Assembly (NCBI GenBank): GCA_029379385.1
Contig: CM055618.1
Span: forward strand, 6,458,134 to 6,522,133
Direction: 5' to 3'
From: Quillaja saponaria
Lineage: Eukaryota; Streptophyta; Magnoliopsida; Fabales; Quillajaceae
DNA length: 64,000 bases
The notes beneath the pieces were generated by a model. It was given only the letters and a program-made list of their open reading frames with translations. It was not told where the DNA came from and searched no databases. Each line of letters begins with the position of its first letter. Position 1 is the stretch's first letter. The translations under genes were made by a program, and so were the position numbers. Shown here piece after piece: positions 1-11,479 of the stretch.

Positions 1-2200
1 GAAATTGTTGAATGTTGATGTTGTTGAAGTCTACATGTTCTTACTGCTTAAGCGGCAGTAGCTGTAACATGCCTATAGTTGCAGTCTTTATGTACTCACT
101 TAACATATTTAGGTTTGAAAGAGTGTTCACGGTGAAACATCTTCTGTGGGGTAGAAAAATTAGTATGAAGCATACTAAGTAATGAAAATTCTGGTTTTCT
201 TGATATTAGACTCAACAAAGAAAGCTCATTTGTGTTTCTTATAGTGATTCAGATCTCTAGGTTGCCTTTGGATTGCAACTTAAATTAGGAGACTAGTATG
301 CTATGTGCACAAATGAATCTTAATAAGTAGAAACTAATAAAATGAATTGTAATAGGTAAACTGTAATTTGTACGTACAGAGGCTTAGACCTTCCTGACTG
401 TTAGGAAAGGGAGTTGAGTGCTATGTTACTATGTACTTGTATTAGAACCAATTACTATGTTATGTGATGAAATTGGATTTTCAGTCAATGATCTACCTTC
501 CCCCCCCCCCCCCCCCCAAATTCCATTTTATTGGTTCAACAGCTTGTCTTTCTATTTGTTATTAAAGGGATTGATTAATGTAGTTAGTGACACTTCCGTT
601 TTCTTGAAATTTTTCAGTTCCCACATTTTGAAGAAGCATGTGATTTGAATGAATAACGACATTCAGATCTTATGCTGCAAAACATGATGTGTTTTATGTG
701 TGAATATGATACTCTTGTAGTGTCCAATAGATTTCGTTACCTGTCCCTTTCAATGGTTTATATTGCTCAGAAACTCCAGCACCTGTAACGGGGTATATTG
801 GTCATTTTGAACTAGTAACGTTGCTGGAGATTTGCCTGATACTGGGTCAATTTGGCATGAAGGTTGCTTGTTGATTTGTTGGCGCTGATAATCCTATTGT
901 AATATAATTGTTTTAGCTTGCTTTCAGCGGTAACTTGTAGTGGATCTGCCAACTATCCAGAACAAACCTCATAGAACACGCTTGTTTATATATGCTTTCA
1001 TAAAATTAATTTGCTTCCATTAGTTTATTTTGAACCAGAACACATTCGAAACCATGTGAAATCTTCATTGATTATTATAAACTTTTAATGATCATCAATG
1101 AATGAAAAGATGTAATTAAGGTTGTCCACTCAAGATTAGATGGGTTCAAATTTGTATCTCAATGAGTGATAGCTGAACATAAAATCTTTTCCTTTAAAAT
1201 TTTAAGCTATAGGATGATAGTTTCTCCTTGTTTTTCCTTTTCTGAAACAAGAAAAAATATAGAAAAGACCTGCATATGTTTTTTGTTTATGGAATTGTGG
1301 GATTTTTGCCTTCTGGTTTAGGCTTGTGGGACAATTGGCTTTCACCCAATCCTTTTTTAGAAAACAGCTTCTTAAATGATGAGCCATGGAGTTTCACCAT
1401 TTTTAGCAATCTTATTTTACTACTGATTATGAAATTAACATTCTTGTAGAAATATATGATGGTATCCGCCTTTGGTTTCTGGTAATTTTTTACTCTTCTC
1501 AACAAGTTTCTTTTGTTTACTAACACAATATCCCTTTTGTATAATTCATATTTCTATTATATCTGCTGCTTGTAATTGTAAAGATGAATTTTCTATAATT
1601 TTACTCCTATATGTAGACTTTTGAATTCATTGTTCATACTACTATTCTTTCTACATAGTTTATAGTAGCTCCACTTTACTGTGTTCTAAGCTCTAACTTA
1701 ACTATAATTGTATTTCAGATCATATACAAAGAAAAGAGACTGATTTAGGACATTGCATCGTTATATAGAAGTAACTCTAAAACCCCAAGACACACTTAAG
1801 TTCTTATCAAGGACAAATAATATCAATTTTCTTATTTATTAAAGAGCAGGGATCAAAAACAAAATTAAACTTGTGAACCCTAAGTTAGAAAGAGTATACA
1901 TGAATAAAGATAGTGTAGTATTCTCTGTTGTAAATTTGTATTTAGATGTCCAAATAAGCACCAGTAAAAGGGTGCTCTAGAGCCAAGAATGAAAGCATTT
2001 ATGTTCTTATTTAATTTGATGGATGAAATATTGGGCACTTAGAAGCTAGGTTAAATATTCATAATCTATGTCCAAGTTAGCGAAATTGACCAACAAGCTA
2101 AGTTAAATACTAATCTGTAGAAACATGGATCTTGATCGTTGTTGGATGGATCATCCACGAGATAGCTCCTCCCTCACAATGGATTGAGCATGATCACAAA
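1..2200. other. Unassigned intron- or UTR-like sequence
   Basis: No coding segment with recognisable protein similarity is visible on either strand. The short open frames here lack codon structure and overlap homopolymers. The plus strand is T-rich, as plant introns and 3' UTRs often are, so this may be the non-coding part of a host gene whose exons lie left of the window, or internal DNA of the CACTA element that ends at 3129. I cannot decide between these. Confidence 0.35.
500..517. repeat. Poly-C tract, 18 bp
   Basis: An uninterrupted run of 18 C. Such runs are uncommon in AT-rich plant DNA. Long G/C homopolymers also occur at retroelement polypurine tracts (compare 62899-62916), but no LTR start is visible beside this one. 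Its exact length is liable to sequencing or assembly error. Confidence 0.85.
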
Positions 2201-2237
2201 GCAATGTAACAGTTTGTTTCTTATTTTGCCGGAGCAG

Positions 2238-2489
2238 GATGTCAACAACCTCAATCCCATGTAAGTAACTTGTTCACTTAGAAGTCTCAATGGCTTGTGT
2301 TGCAATTGTGAATTTTGCATGTGAATTTTTAAAAATAAGCAATATGTTTAACTTGCTCACTTAGAAATGTTATGTTTTGGATTGATTTTGTAGAACTTGC
2401 CTACTTCCTCTTATGCGGATGTCAACCCTCAAGTTGATGACAATGTTGAAACCAATGATGATATCGATGCACATCTTAGTGACGATTGA
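2238..2489 (+). CDS. Terminal exons of a probable CACTA-encoded protein (partial)
   Basis: Two exons can be read. One is 2238-2260, after an AG acceptor and followed by a GTAAGT donor. The other is 2394-2489, after a TTTTGTAG acceptor and ending in TGA. Joined, they keep one frame and give a polar, acidic C-terminus rich in Asp and Asn (…SYADVNPQVDD…DIDAHLSDD, stop). The position just inside a CACTA 3' end, in the same orientation, suggests the last exons of a transposon protein such as a TNP-type or transposase-associated product. I do not recognise a domain, so the assignment rests on context. The 5' part of the gene is not identified. Confidence 0.4.
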
Positions 2490-2572
2490 TTAATTATCTG
2501 GTGTAATCCTTTTAAAAACTAACATCTTAGTGACGGTTGATTAATTATTTGGTGTAATCCTTTTAAAAACTA
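2471..2572 (+). repeat. 51-bp tandem duplication spanning a stop codon
   Basis: 2471-2521 and 2522-2572 are adjacent copies, each beginning ACATCTTAGTGACG and differing at only a few bases. The first copy contains the TGA stop of the terminal exon ending at 2489. The duplicated copy is therefore 3' UTR, and the reading frame is not extended. Confidence 0.9.
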
Positions 2573-3129
2573 TGTTTGAATTTCTAGTTAACTTTGTATT
2601 TTGATATTTTATTAAGAATATCATGAAGTTTAATGGTAACTTAGATTTTTGGTAACTTTGCACATCTTGTGAAGTTTAATCTTTTGTAATGGATTTTGTA
2701 TCTTAATATTTTGGTTAATAGAGGAATTGCATGAATGATTGTTGTAATTTATGGATAGTAACAGGTTTATAAAACTAGGGAGAACGGAAAATTTGAAAAA
2801 AAACACAAGTAAATTTACTTATTCAAGACCGCCCCAACCATCTCGAATGACTATCTATGATAATACAAATAAAAAAAACTAAATATATTATCCAAGACGG
2901 CAAAAGGGTTGTCTTAGATAATGGGATGGCCATCTCAGATAATTAACTGCCTTAGATAACTTCGTGGAAAAATGTGCCAAAACTTATCCGAGACAGGTAA
3001 AAGGGCTGTCTCGGATAATCATTATCAATGATAGAAGTATATAAGATGGACTATTCGAAATGGTCCCTTATCTTAGATAGTATTTGAGACGGTTTTGGGC
3101 CGTCTTGAATAAGTACTTTTCTTGTAGTG

Positions 3130-4560
3130 AAAGGATCTCACAGTCAAACGAAGAATCTGAAAGTGATAAAGATGATCTTGGACTCATAACTAGAAGATTC
3201 CAGAGATTCTGAAGGAAAAAAGAAAATGATCGGTGAGAAAACCTTTCAAGAAGGAAATGGCTAATAATATACCCAAATAAGAGAATAAATAACATGTCAT
3301 TTACTATGAATGCAAGAAACCATGATATATGAAGATGAATGCTCTAAGAAAAAGAAATTTTGCTACAAGAAGAAAAGAGCTATGATTGGTATATGGGGTG
3401 GTAGTGATGACAACTGCAGAGAGTAGGGGTGAGCAAAGAACCTAAAAAACCAAAAATTAGACTCAAAACCGACCGATTCAACTTGTAACCGACCCAACCT
3501 GAAAATACCATTTTCCATTTCAGGTTTTTTTTTTTTTTTTTTTTTTTAATCAACATTAGGTCGGGTCAATTATTCGAGCTTCCCAAAAAATAGAGGACTC
3601 GACCGAAATTAGCCTAATAAGTTCTTTTTTTTTATTTATAAGACATCAACCCACTTTTATAGCCTAATTACTATAACTTTTGTTCCTGTCCAAACACAAA
3701 CAAAAGAAACCTAACTTTTTCTTGTCTTTCTTTTCACCTTTCATTAGTCATTATTGTTGGTGGTGTGAGAGAAGCAACATGGCCAAAGAGAAGTCAAGCA
3801 AATAGAGACCCTTTGAAATAGAACTAAATCCAATGCAAAACATGTCTGCTATCTCAACCACAAGAGATTGATGCCTTACAGGCCATGAAAGAGGCAAATC
3901 TAATAGAGAGATTTAAGTTCAAGTGCAGATCTATGTGTGAGTATCGAGATTTCAAAGCAAAACGATCTGTTAAGATGTGAGTTTTAGCTTTTAACATCTA
4001 GATTGTACTTCTTGTGAAATAAGTCCCCCCGTCTAATTTGTTGTTCTTGTAAGGTTTTCAAATCTAGCCTAATTTCTGATGAAATAAATCTCTTAAGTAA
4101 TTAGTTTTTGTTTTCAATTATTTTTTTCTCTATTTGTTGTTTAAAAATTTGAGATTTGGTTATGGAATTGGATCTACAAATTGTTGTGTAAATAAGGATT
4201 TGAGGCTCTTTGTTGAGCTGGATGAATAATCAAAACCGACTACAATAGTAGGAATTTCATTCGGGTGGCAAATTTGAGAAACCGAAATATTTGGTTGCTC
4301 ACTCAATTGGGATTTTTTATTATCCGACTTGGACGGGTCAGTCTGTTGAAGGCCCAAAACCGACTCGACCTAACCTCCTACTCAGCCCTAGCAGAGAAGA
4401 AGTAAATCATTGTTTAATAGCAATAACTAATCACACAGTAGATAATGCAGGTGAACCTACAATTTATAAAGTAACTCCCTTATATATTTTAGAAGACCTG
4501 CAAGAAGCTTTTCATTAGTTAGTTGAAATGTATGTTATAAAAGTAGTTCAACTCAACAAA
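3130..4560 (+). pseudogene. copia gag, 3' part, with zinc-knuckle remnant (split by hAT insertion)
   Basis: Reading past stops gives a gag-like tail: an acidic Ser/Asp stretch, a knuckle remnant around 3300-3360 (C-Y-E-C-K-K-P at its start), Lys-rich sequence, and a WGGSDDNCRE-type acidic segment. The frame is cut at 3423 by the hAT element and resumes at 4391-4398 with EEVNHCLIAI, the usual continuation of this part of copia polyproteins, then a segment like the LEDLQEAFH linker. The protein would package genomic RNA. Stops at several places and the insertion make it non-functional. Confidence 0.7.
3424..4390. mobile_element. Non-autonomous hAT-superfamily element
   Basis: The left end is TAGGGGTGAGCAAAG; the right end is CTCAGCCCTA, an imperfect inverted repeat of it. 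The flanks are an 8-bp target-site duplication with one mismatch: GCAGAGAG (3416-3423) and GCAGAGAA (4391-4398). An 8-bp duplication with TAGGG-type termini is the hAT signature. Subterminal sequence carries repeated AACCGACC / GGTCGGGT motifs in both orientations. At 967 bp with no transposase-length frame it cannot move by itself. A short stretch at 3779-3978 starting ATGGCCAAAGAG looks exon-like but contains stops; I do not recognise it. Confidence 0.88.
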
Positions 4561-4989
4561 GTTAAAATCTAAGATGTCTACTATACATAAATCTACTTTT
4601 ATCCCTACTACAACTTCTGCTAAATATGAATGTCAAATCCTAAAAGATAAACTAAAAGATTTGACAACTACATTAGCAAAATTTATTAATGGAAAAAAGA
4701 ATCTTGATATACTGCTTGGTAGTAAAAAAAATGTGCATTTGATAAAGTTGGTATTGGTTATTATAATAAGGCTTATAATGCTTTATTTGTTAAAGCTACA
4801 ACTCACTTATAGCATCATTGCAACTAAGGTGGTCATACAACATTTTATAGTAAAATGAAAGGAAATATTACAAATGGCAAGGGAAAATTAGTTTTGGTTG
4901 TTAAGAACTCAAACCCCCAATAGCAGCTAATATTAACAATGTAGGACCTAAGAAAATTTAGGTACTAAAAACAAAGTGATCCTTTACTT

Positions 4990-6360
4990 GAAGGTATGCC
5001 TTAGGAGCAAGGATAAAGAGTTTTTCTAGGTGCTGGATAGTAGATGTTCAAGGCACATGAATGGATAAAAATATAAATTTAGATCCTTGAATGCAAGTAA
5101 TAATAAATTTGTCACATTTGGAGACATCAACAAAGGAAGAATACAGGGGATATGTAATCTAGGTTAAGACAATTATTCAGTTAAACATGTGTTATTTATT
5201 GATGGCCTTAGGCATAATTTGTTACGTATCAGTCAGTTGTATGCTAAAGGTCGTAGAGTAATCTTTGATTCTCAATGTCATCTGGTTATAATCAATGGGA
5301 TAAATTGAAGTTTGTTTAGAAACAACATATATGTAGTATATATCTTTAAAATCCATCCGAAAATCATTATTTTATTGCTATGTATGAATCAGGTAATCTC
5401 TAACACGAAAGACTTGGTCATACAATTATGTATGCTATTTTTAAACCATCAAGAAAATGCTAATGGGTGGTCTACTAAAGATCATGTTTAATCTTGATAA
5501 GTTGTTTGATGCATGTTAGCTTAGTAAACAAACCAGAACCTCTTTTAAAAGCAAAAATGTTATTTTTACAACATAATTACTAGAACTACTACATATGGAT
5601 TTATTTGGTCTTACACAAACAGTAAGATATAGTGGTAGTCACTATGGTTTTGTTATTATTGATAATTACTCTAGATATACAAGTATGTGCTTCCTTGCAC
5701 AAAAGATTGATGTTTTTCTTGCTGTCAAGAAGTTTTACAAAATGGTTCAAAATGAAAAATCTCTTCTATTTCAAAAATAAAAAATGATCAAGGTAAAGAG
5801 TTTGAAAATTCATCTTTTGAAAACTTTTGTGATAAACATGGTATTAAGCATAACTTCTCAGTTCATAGAACACTTTAACAAAATAAGGTTGTTAAAAGGA
5901 AGAACATAACTCTGGAGAAGATGGCCAGAACCATGTTAAGTGAAATTTTTTTACCATATTAGTTCTAGGGTGAAACCATTATATTGCATGTTATATATTG
6001 AACAAAATCTTGGTCAAACCAATGGTAGGAATAACCCCAAATGAATTGTGGAAATAAAGAAAACCTAACATCTCTACTTTCATGCTATTAGATGTCAATG
6101 TTTTATTCATAATTAAAAAAAGAATAGGATAATCTTGAAATTTTTTACTTTAAATCAAATGATAAAATATTTCTTGGTTACTCTCAAACTAGTAAAACTT
6201 ATAGAGTTGTCAATAAAAGGACATTAGTTATGGAAGAGTCTATTCATGTTGCTTTTGAAGAGCATAACCACTTGTTTATGAGATTTGCTGATGATGACAA
6301 TGTAGAAATATTTAAAAGAGTAGAGCATAATGCACCAAAACAAAAATCAGCTAAAATAGA
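4990..6360 (+). pseudogene. copia protease and integrase remnants
   Basis: The protease motif is at 5032-5065 and reads LDSRCSRHMNG, where functional copies have DSG, so the catalytic triad glycine is Arg. NLLRISQL-type sequence (5215-5250) is the usual segment before integrase. The integrase core starts near 5590 with LHMDLFG (first catalytic Asp), continues SHYGFVIIDNYSRYT, then in another frame KNDQGKEFEN (second Asp, about 5783) and QNKVVKRKN (about 5878), where the conserved catalytic Glu of the V-E-R-K-N block is Lys. Downstream, FLGYSQTSKTYRV (about 6170) and VMEESIHVAFEE (about 6230) match the post-integrase linker. Several stops and at least one frameshift are present. Confidence 0.78.
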
Positions 6361-6699
6361 AAGGTAAATAACAGCATACAGAAACTAAAAAAGACATCAG
6401 TTAAATGGGAGCTGAAACTGATAGCTGATAAGCTGAAGCTGAACATAAAATGGATGCAAGTGTTGACACTTCAAATCTTTCAAGAATTAGAAATATGTAA
6501 GAAACCATCCAATTGATCAAGTGATAGGAAATCTAATACAATGTGTGAGAACACAATCATCATTACAGACCTTGTGTGCTTTTAAAGCTTTCCTATCTTA
6601 TATTGAACCAAAAAGATTCAAAGAAGCTTAAGATTATGAATTTTAGATTCATGCTATACAATAAGAACTAGTTCAATTTGAAAGAAACTAAGTTTAGGA

Positions 6700-8030
6700 A
6701 CTTATCATAGATCCTGATAACTACCAAGTCATTGGAACCAAATGTGTTTACATAAACAAGATAGATGAAAGTAGACACGATTAGTGGCACAAGGGTATAA
6801 TCAAGAATAATATATTGATTTTGAAAAAAATCTTTGCTCATGTTGCAAGCCTAGAAGCTACAACATTATCACTTGCATATGCTTACTTAAAAGATTTTAC
6901 CATATATTAGATGGATGTTAAAATGAAATTTTAAATGGTTATATCAATGAAGAAGTGTATGTTAAACAACTTTTGATTTGGAAGTTTTTGATAAACTTGG
7001 TCATATTTTCATACTCAAAAAACTTTATATGATTTAAAGTAAGCTCCTAGAGCTTGGTATAAAAAATTGAGTACTTTTTTAATTGAAAATGGTTTTAAAA
7101 AAGGTAAAGTAGATACAACTTTGTTCATAAATTATATGATATACTATTAGTGCAAATATATGTTGATGATATCATATTTGGTGATACTAATAAAACACTT
7201 TGTCAAGAATTTGCAAAGTACATACAAAGTGAATTTGAAATGAACATGATGGGAGAACTCAATTATTTCCTTGGTCTTCATAGTCAACTGAAGGCATTTT
7301 CATCAACCAATCCAAATATGTCAAACACTTAATAGAGATATTTGAAATTGAAATGCAAAAATAATTGGAACTCCAATTAGCACAACAGTCAAACTAGACA
7401 AAAACGAATTAGGTAAGAAAGTAAACGAGACGAAATACAGAGGTATGATTGTATCTCTTCCCCTTCTCGCTGCTAGTAGACTAGATATGTTTAGTGTTTA
7501 TATGTGTTTTAAATATCTATCATGTCTAAGAGAATCAAATTTTACCGTTGTTAAAATAAGTTTTTGATATTTAATTGGAACTCAATTTCTTAGCTTATTT
7601 TAACATAGATGTGAATATTTTGATGTTGACTTTACTGGTTTCAAGCTTGACAAAACGAGCACAAGTCGCACTTTTCAATTTCTAGGCCATTCTCTTGTTT
7701 CTTGGTTCAGTAAAATACAACATTCAATTCCTTTATATACAAGTAAAGCTGAATATGTTGCAGTTGGGAGCTACTATTCTAAGTTGTTATGGATGAAACA
7801 ACAATAGATTAATTTTAATTTGATATATGATCACATTCCTATTTTTTGGGTGATAATACTAATGCTATTAATTTTACTAAGAATCACATTCAGCATTATA
7901 GAACAAAACCTATTAAAGTAAGACATCATTTTATAAAGATCATGTTCAAAAGAAGAATATTGTTTTAAAAATTTTGTTAACTCAAAAAATCAACTTGCTG
8001 ATATTTTTACTAAAACCCTTCATGAATAGA
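6700..8030 (+). pseudogene. copia reverse transcriptase and RNase H remnants
   Basis: Reverse-transcriptase blocks are readable across frames: VAQGYNQE (about 6787), Y-x-MDVKNEILNGYI (about 6908-6945), LYDLK-x-APRAWYKKL (about 7025-7065), and YVDDIIFGDTN with the YVDD catalytic box (about 7157-7190), then GELNYFLGL (7252-7280). RNase H follows: F-x-G-x-SLVSWFSKIQ (about 7680-7720), STSKAEYVA-like YTSKAEYVAVGS (7737-7772), and NQLADIFTKTLHE (7990-8026), the usual end of copia pol. Stops and frameshifts throughout rule out function. Confidence 0.8.
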
Positions 8031-9124
8031 AATTTTACAAAATTGGAAGAGACAACAGACCCAAACGATGTCATATCATTAAAATAATCAACTGAAAGTT
8101 TTCAACTGTGAACTTAACCTTCAACTGAAGTAGATGAATTGATATCTAAACAATGACATTTTGAAGATCAGTCAGCTCAATCTTCACATCTAGATAGACT
8201 AAAATCATTAGATAAGATGTTTAACTTAGTTGAAACACTATTTATCTTTTGCCTCAGAATTTTAGAGAAAGGACATGTATGGTTGTTTTTTTATTCATGT
8301 CTTGCACCGTCTAAGACAACGGTTAGAAATCAACTCGGACTATAAATTGAAATAATCAAGATTCAAGAACATACATAATTTTATACAAGATTCTACTGCA
8401 AATTCAAACTCTTAAGCTTTCACTTTCAAATTTTAAAATTTCTTAAAACATAGCAAGATTCAAACTTCATACTCATTCTTCTTTGTTTGCTCAAGAACAA
8501 AGCCTTTGACTTTCATCTCATTCTATTTCTTTATTAGTCATTTGGATAATCACATTTTTGCTTTCTGTTGAAAGAGCGAGTGAGAAAATAGAGTTTAAGA
8601 TTAAGTTTGATTACTTTTCTACTCAGTTTGAGTTCTAAGAAACTTCCAAAGGTTTACTGAGCCCCATAATTCAGTGATTGTAAAGATTGTTGTACCTTGT
8701 GAATTTAATGATAGTGAATTTGAACTCTCGAGTGAAGCTAAAGGAGTGGACATAGTCAAATGATTGGCTTATTCTGAGAAACTTGTAAAGGTTCTCATGA
8801 CTGGCTTGTTCCAGTCCTTTGAATATGTCTAGACTGTAAAAATTGGTAGGGGACATTTACATTTGTGGAGTTCTCTGAGGGTTTTAGGTTTTCAAAATGA
8901 TCAATTGCTCTAATATAAAGTTGAATCAGAAGATGATTTTGTATTATGTGTAGTTACCATGTTGTTATTGAAGAGAAAGGACCCAATTACCAAGTCCCTA
9001 CGTTGCAACAAGGGATCTCATTAAGAAAACAAAAAAGGAAAAGAAAGAGATGCACTCATATTTTTTGTATTTGATTCTAGACGATTAATCTGTACAATAA
9101 CAATATTTTATACTTATTTACGTG

Positions 9125-11400
9125 TTAAATTGATTTAACAGAAGTTAAACAAACTAAATAACTATATCAATCGTTACCATTTTTTATAAAATGAACTTAA
9201 CCCTTCATACACTTATGACTAGTTTGGTACGTATGAATACTGATTTCATTCCAAGTATAATTTCATAGAATTGCTATTATTCTATTTGGTACATATTTTA
9301 GTCTTCAAAACCCCAATTTATTCTGAAATTTTTATTTCATAGAAGCTAGAATAGTCAAACCCACCTAGACGGTGGTATTGCCCATTCCTACCTCTACGGA
9401 ATCAATCTATTTTAATTAAATGACAAAAATACCCTTACCTAATTTAATGTATTATTTTTTTAGCCACTTTCTTAATCACCTATACACGTAACGCATCTCC
9501 TTTGTAGGTATCTTAAAGTTTACGAACTTGACTATCTATGATCGCCACTAGTTGCTCCACTTACATCAATTTTTATCCACTTGCATTTCTTAAACCAGCA
9601 AGACATGAGATTCATCAGGCAAATACTTCTGAAACATAGACACATGAAAAATTGGATATATTCTGTCTATGTTCGGCAGTAATGTAACATGTACGCCACA
9701 GCTCCTACCTTATCCAAAATCTGGCAGGGTCCAATAAACCTTAGGCTCAACTTCCCTTTCTTGCTAAATTGTGCCCTTAAAAGGTAAAACCTTCAAGACC
9801 ACATGATCACCCACTTCAAATTCTAACTCTCTTCGACATTGTCTACATAGAACTTCTATCTTCTTTGAGTTGTCCTCAATCTATCCTGGATATCTGTACT
9901 TTCTCTATAGCATCATGTATCAATTATGGTCCCAATATTTGGTGCTCACTAATTTCAAACCATCCGACTGAAGATCTACACTTTCTTCAGTACAAAGCCT
10001 TAAATGATGCCATCTGAATGGTAATGTGATAACTATTATTGTAAGCAAACTCCAAAGTGGCAGGTGCTGATCCCAACTTCCCTCAAAATCTACCACACAG
10101 GCTCGCAGCATATTTTTTAAGATTTGTATAGCTCTCCTAGACTGATGCAGATTGGCCATTAATTTGAGGATGGAAAGCTATACTGAATAACAATTTAGTA
10201 TCAAGGGCTTCTCAAAAGGATTTCTAAAATGCCACAGTGAACTGAGCTCTCCAGTCCAAAGTGATAAAAACCAGCACAAACTATCTCATCCAGGTACAAC
10301 TTAGCATACTAATGTGTTGAATATGTAGTTTTCACCTGAAGAAAGTGTATTGATTTAGTCAATCAATCCATAATTATCATCCCGATTGAATCACAAACCC
10401 TAAAGTTCTTGGGAAGTCCTGTTACAAAGTTCATAGTAATCTTCTCCTATTTCCACTCTAAATATCCATTCTTTGTAATGCCCCAACAGGTTTTTGATGT
10501 TCAGCTTTAACCTGCTAGCATATTAAGGATTTGGAAACAAAATCTGCTACATCGTTCTTCATACCATCCCACCAATAGAACTTTTTCAAGTCTTTATACA
10601 TCTTGGACGAACAATGATAAATCATATGACAAACAATGGGCTGCCTCAAGGATCTTCCTTTTCAATTCAGGATCAAGTGGCACAACCACACGATCTTTGT
10701 ATCTTAACATTCCTTCTTTGTCCACCTTAAATTCACTTATTGCAAACTGATCATACTTGGTTTTCTTAGCACACACACTTCACAGTCAGATGTCTACAGT
10801 TTTTTAATAGTTTCAAGCAAAGTAGATTTCAACTGAACATGTGCTAGCAATACTTTATTAGAAGATACTTCAAATCTAACTCTATCAATCATGCACTTTT
10901 GCAATTCTCTAACAACCCGACTGCGTACAGCTGTCGCATGAGATAAGTTACCAATTTAAGAAAGGATCTAGTTTTATCTAAACTGAATTGAGAACCAATG
11001 ATCTTGACCTGACTTAACATAGACAACATAATCCTCAGACAAACAAATAATCTAATCTAAAATCAATGGATCAGGTCATATATCTGATATGTTGAAAATC
11101 CTAGCTTCAACCCATGTTTAGACCATTTGTGATAAACCTAACCCAAGTTATCATATTCCTTTAACTAGCTAGTCGCAATTGAGCGTTTTGACTCACCTTG
11201 TTAAAACTACATCAATAATTAAAAAGAGGGGCCTAATAAAGAAAAGAAAAAGAAAAACAAGCTATTGATAATTGATTAACTTTGTATATTCATTCTTAAA
11301 GTAATGATAATTTTATCTTTGGAAAAAAAAAAAAAAAAAAAAAGCCAACTATAGTTTGAAAATTTTTAGAAAGTTGATAGTTTAAAAAGCATACTAATTT
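9125..11400 (+). repeat. Split upstream copy of a diverged direct repeat (possible 5' LTR remnant)
   Basis: 9125-9225 resembles 13968-14065 (shared TTTAACAGAAGTTAAACAAA). 11095-11400 resembles 14066-14290 (shared GTTTTGACTC/GTTTTAACTC block, a CCTAAT/CCCAAT tract after A-rich sequence, and GCCAACTA/GTCAACTA followed by TAGAAAGTTG). The downstream copy is continuous, so the upstream copy appears split by an inserted 1.87 kb (about 9226-11094) holding the minus-strand gypsy fragment. A plus-strand gypsy integrase lies between the copies, which fits degraded LTRs. Similarity is low and the borders are approximate. Confidence 0.45.
9540..10930 (-). pseudogene. Ty3/gypsy pol fragment (integrase and C-terminal domain)
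   Basis: On the minus strand the order is: a linker with RYKDRVVVPLDPELKRKILE and an H-rich zinc-finger remnant (10594-10776); an integrase-core segment with [14 protein letters not shown] and SWDQHLPLW (9920-10159), matching the block after the third catalytic residue; then a C-terminal stretch around 9640-9760 with RIYPIFHVSMFQKYLPD, the conserved segment following integrase in gypsy elements. It is riddled with stops and no LTRs are attached. The same FHV-x-M-x-QK motif occurs in the L-family element at 63130-63200, so this may derive from that family. Confidence 0.75.
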
Positions 11401-11479
11401 GGGGCATCCGAGGATTGGAGAAGTTAGATTATCTCTTAACTTCAAAACCCCAATGTCAAAATTGACCAAAAAACTAAAA

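Larger units (their letters stand above)
2200..3129 (+). mobile_element. 3' end of a CACTA (En/Spm) DNA transposon
   Basis: The right end reads, on the minus strand, CACTACAAGAAAAGTACTTA (3110-3129), the standard CACTA-superfamily terminus. Subterminal sequence at 2820-3115 carries repeated short motifs in both orientations (AAGACGG, GAGACGG, GTCTTAGATAA, CTCGGATAAT), as expected of transposase-binding subterminal repeats. The matching left terminus is not in the window, so the element extends leftward or is truncated. The left limit given is only where coding-like sequence starts. The right flank (3130 on) is gag of a copia retrotransposon, so this element probably inserted into it. Confidence 0.85.
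3130..9080 (+). mobile_element. Degenerate Ty1/copia LTR retrotransposon
   Basis: The domain order is gag zinc-knuckle region, protease, integrase, reverse transcriptase, RNase H, the copia order, all on the plus strand. All domains carry stops and frameshifts. The 5' LTR and most of gag are missing: the left edge is the CACTA terminus. About 1 kb of non-coding sequence follows RNase H (about 8040-9080) and includes TATA-like ACTATAAATT near 8338, so it probably contains the 3' LTR, but I could not fix LTR ends because no second copy is present. The right limit is approximate. The element is interrupted by a hAT element at 3424-4390. Confidence 0.8.

Noticed and set aside
9212..9420. GTTTGGTACGTATGAATA and TATTTGGTACATATT words, considered as a Tourist/Harbinger-type MITE
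   Set aside because: No matching inverted end or 3-bp target duplication could be defined.
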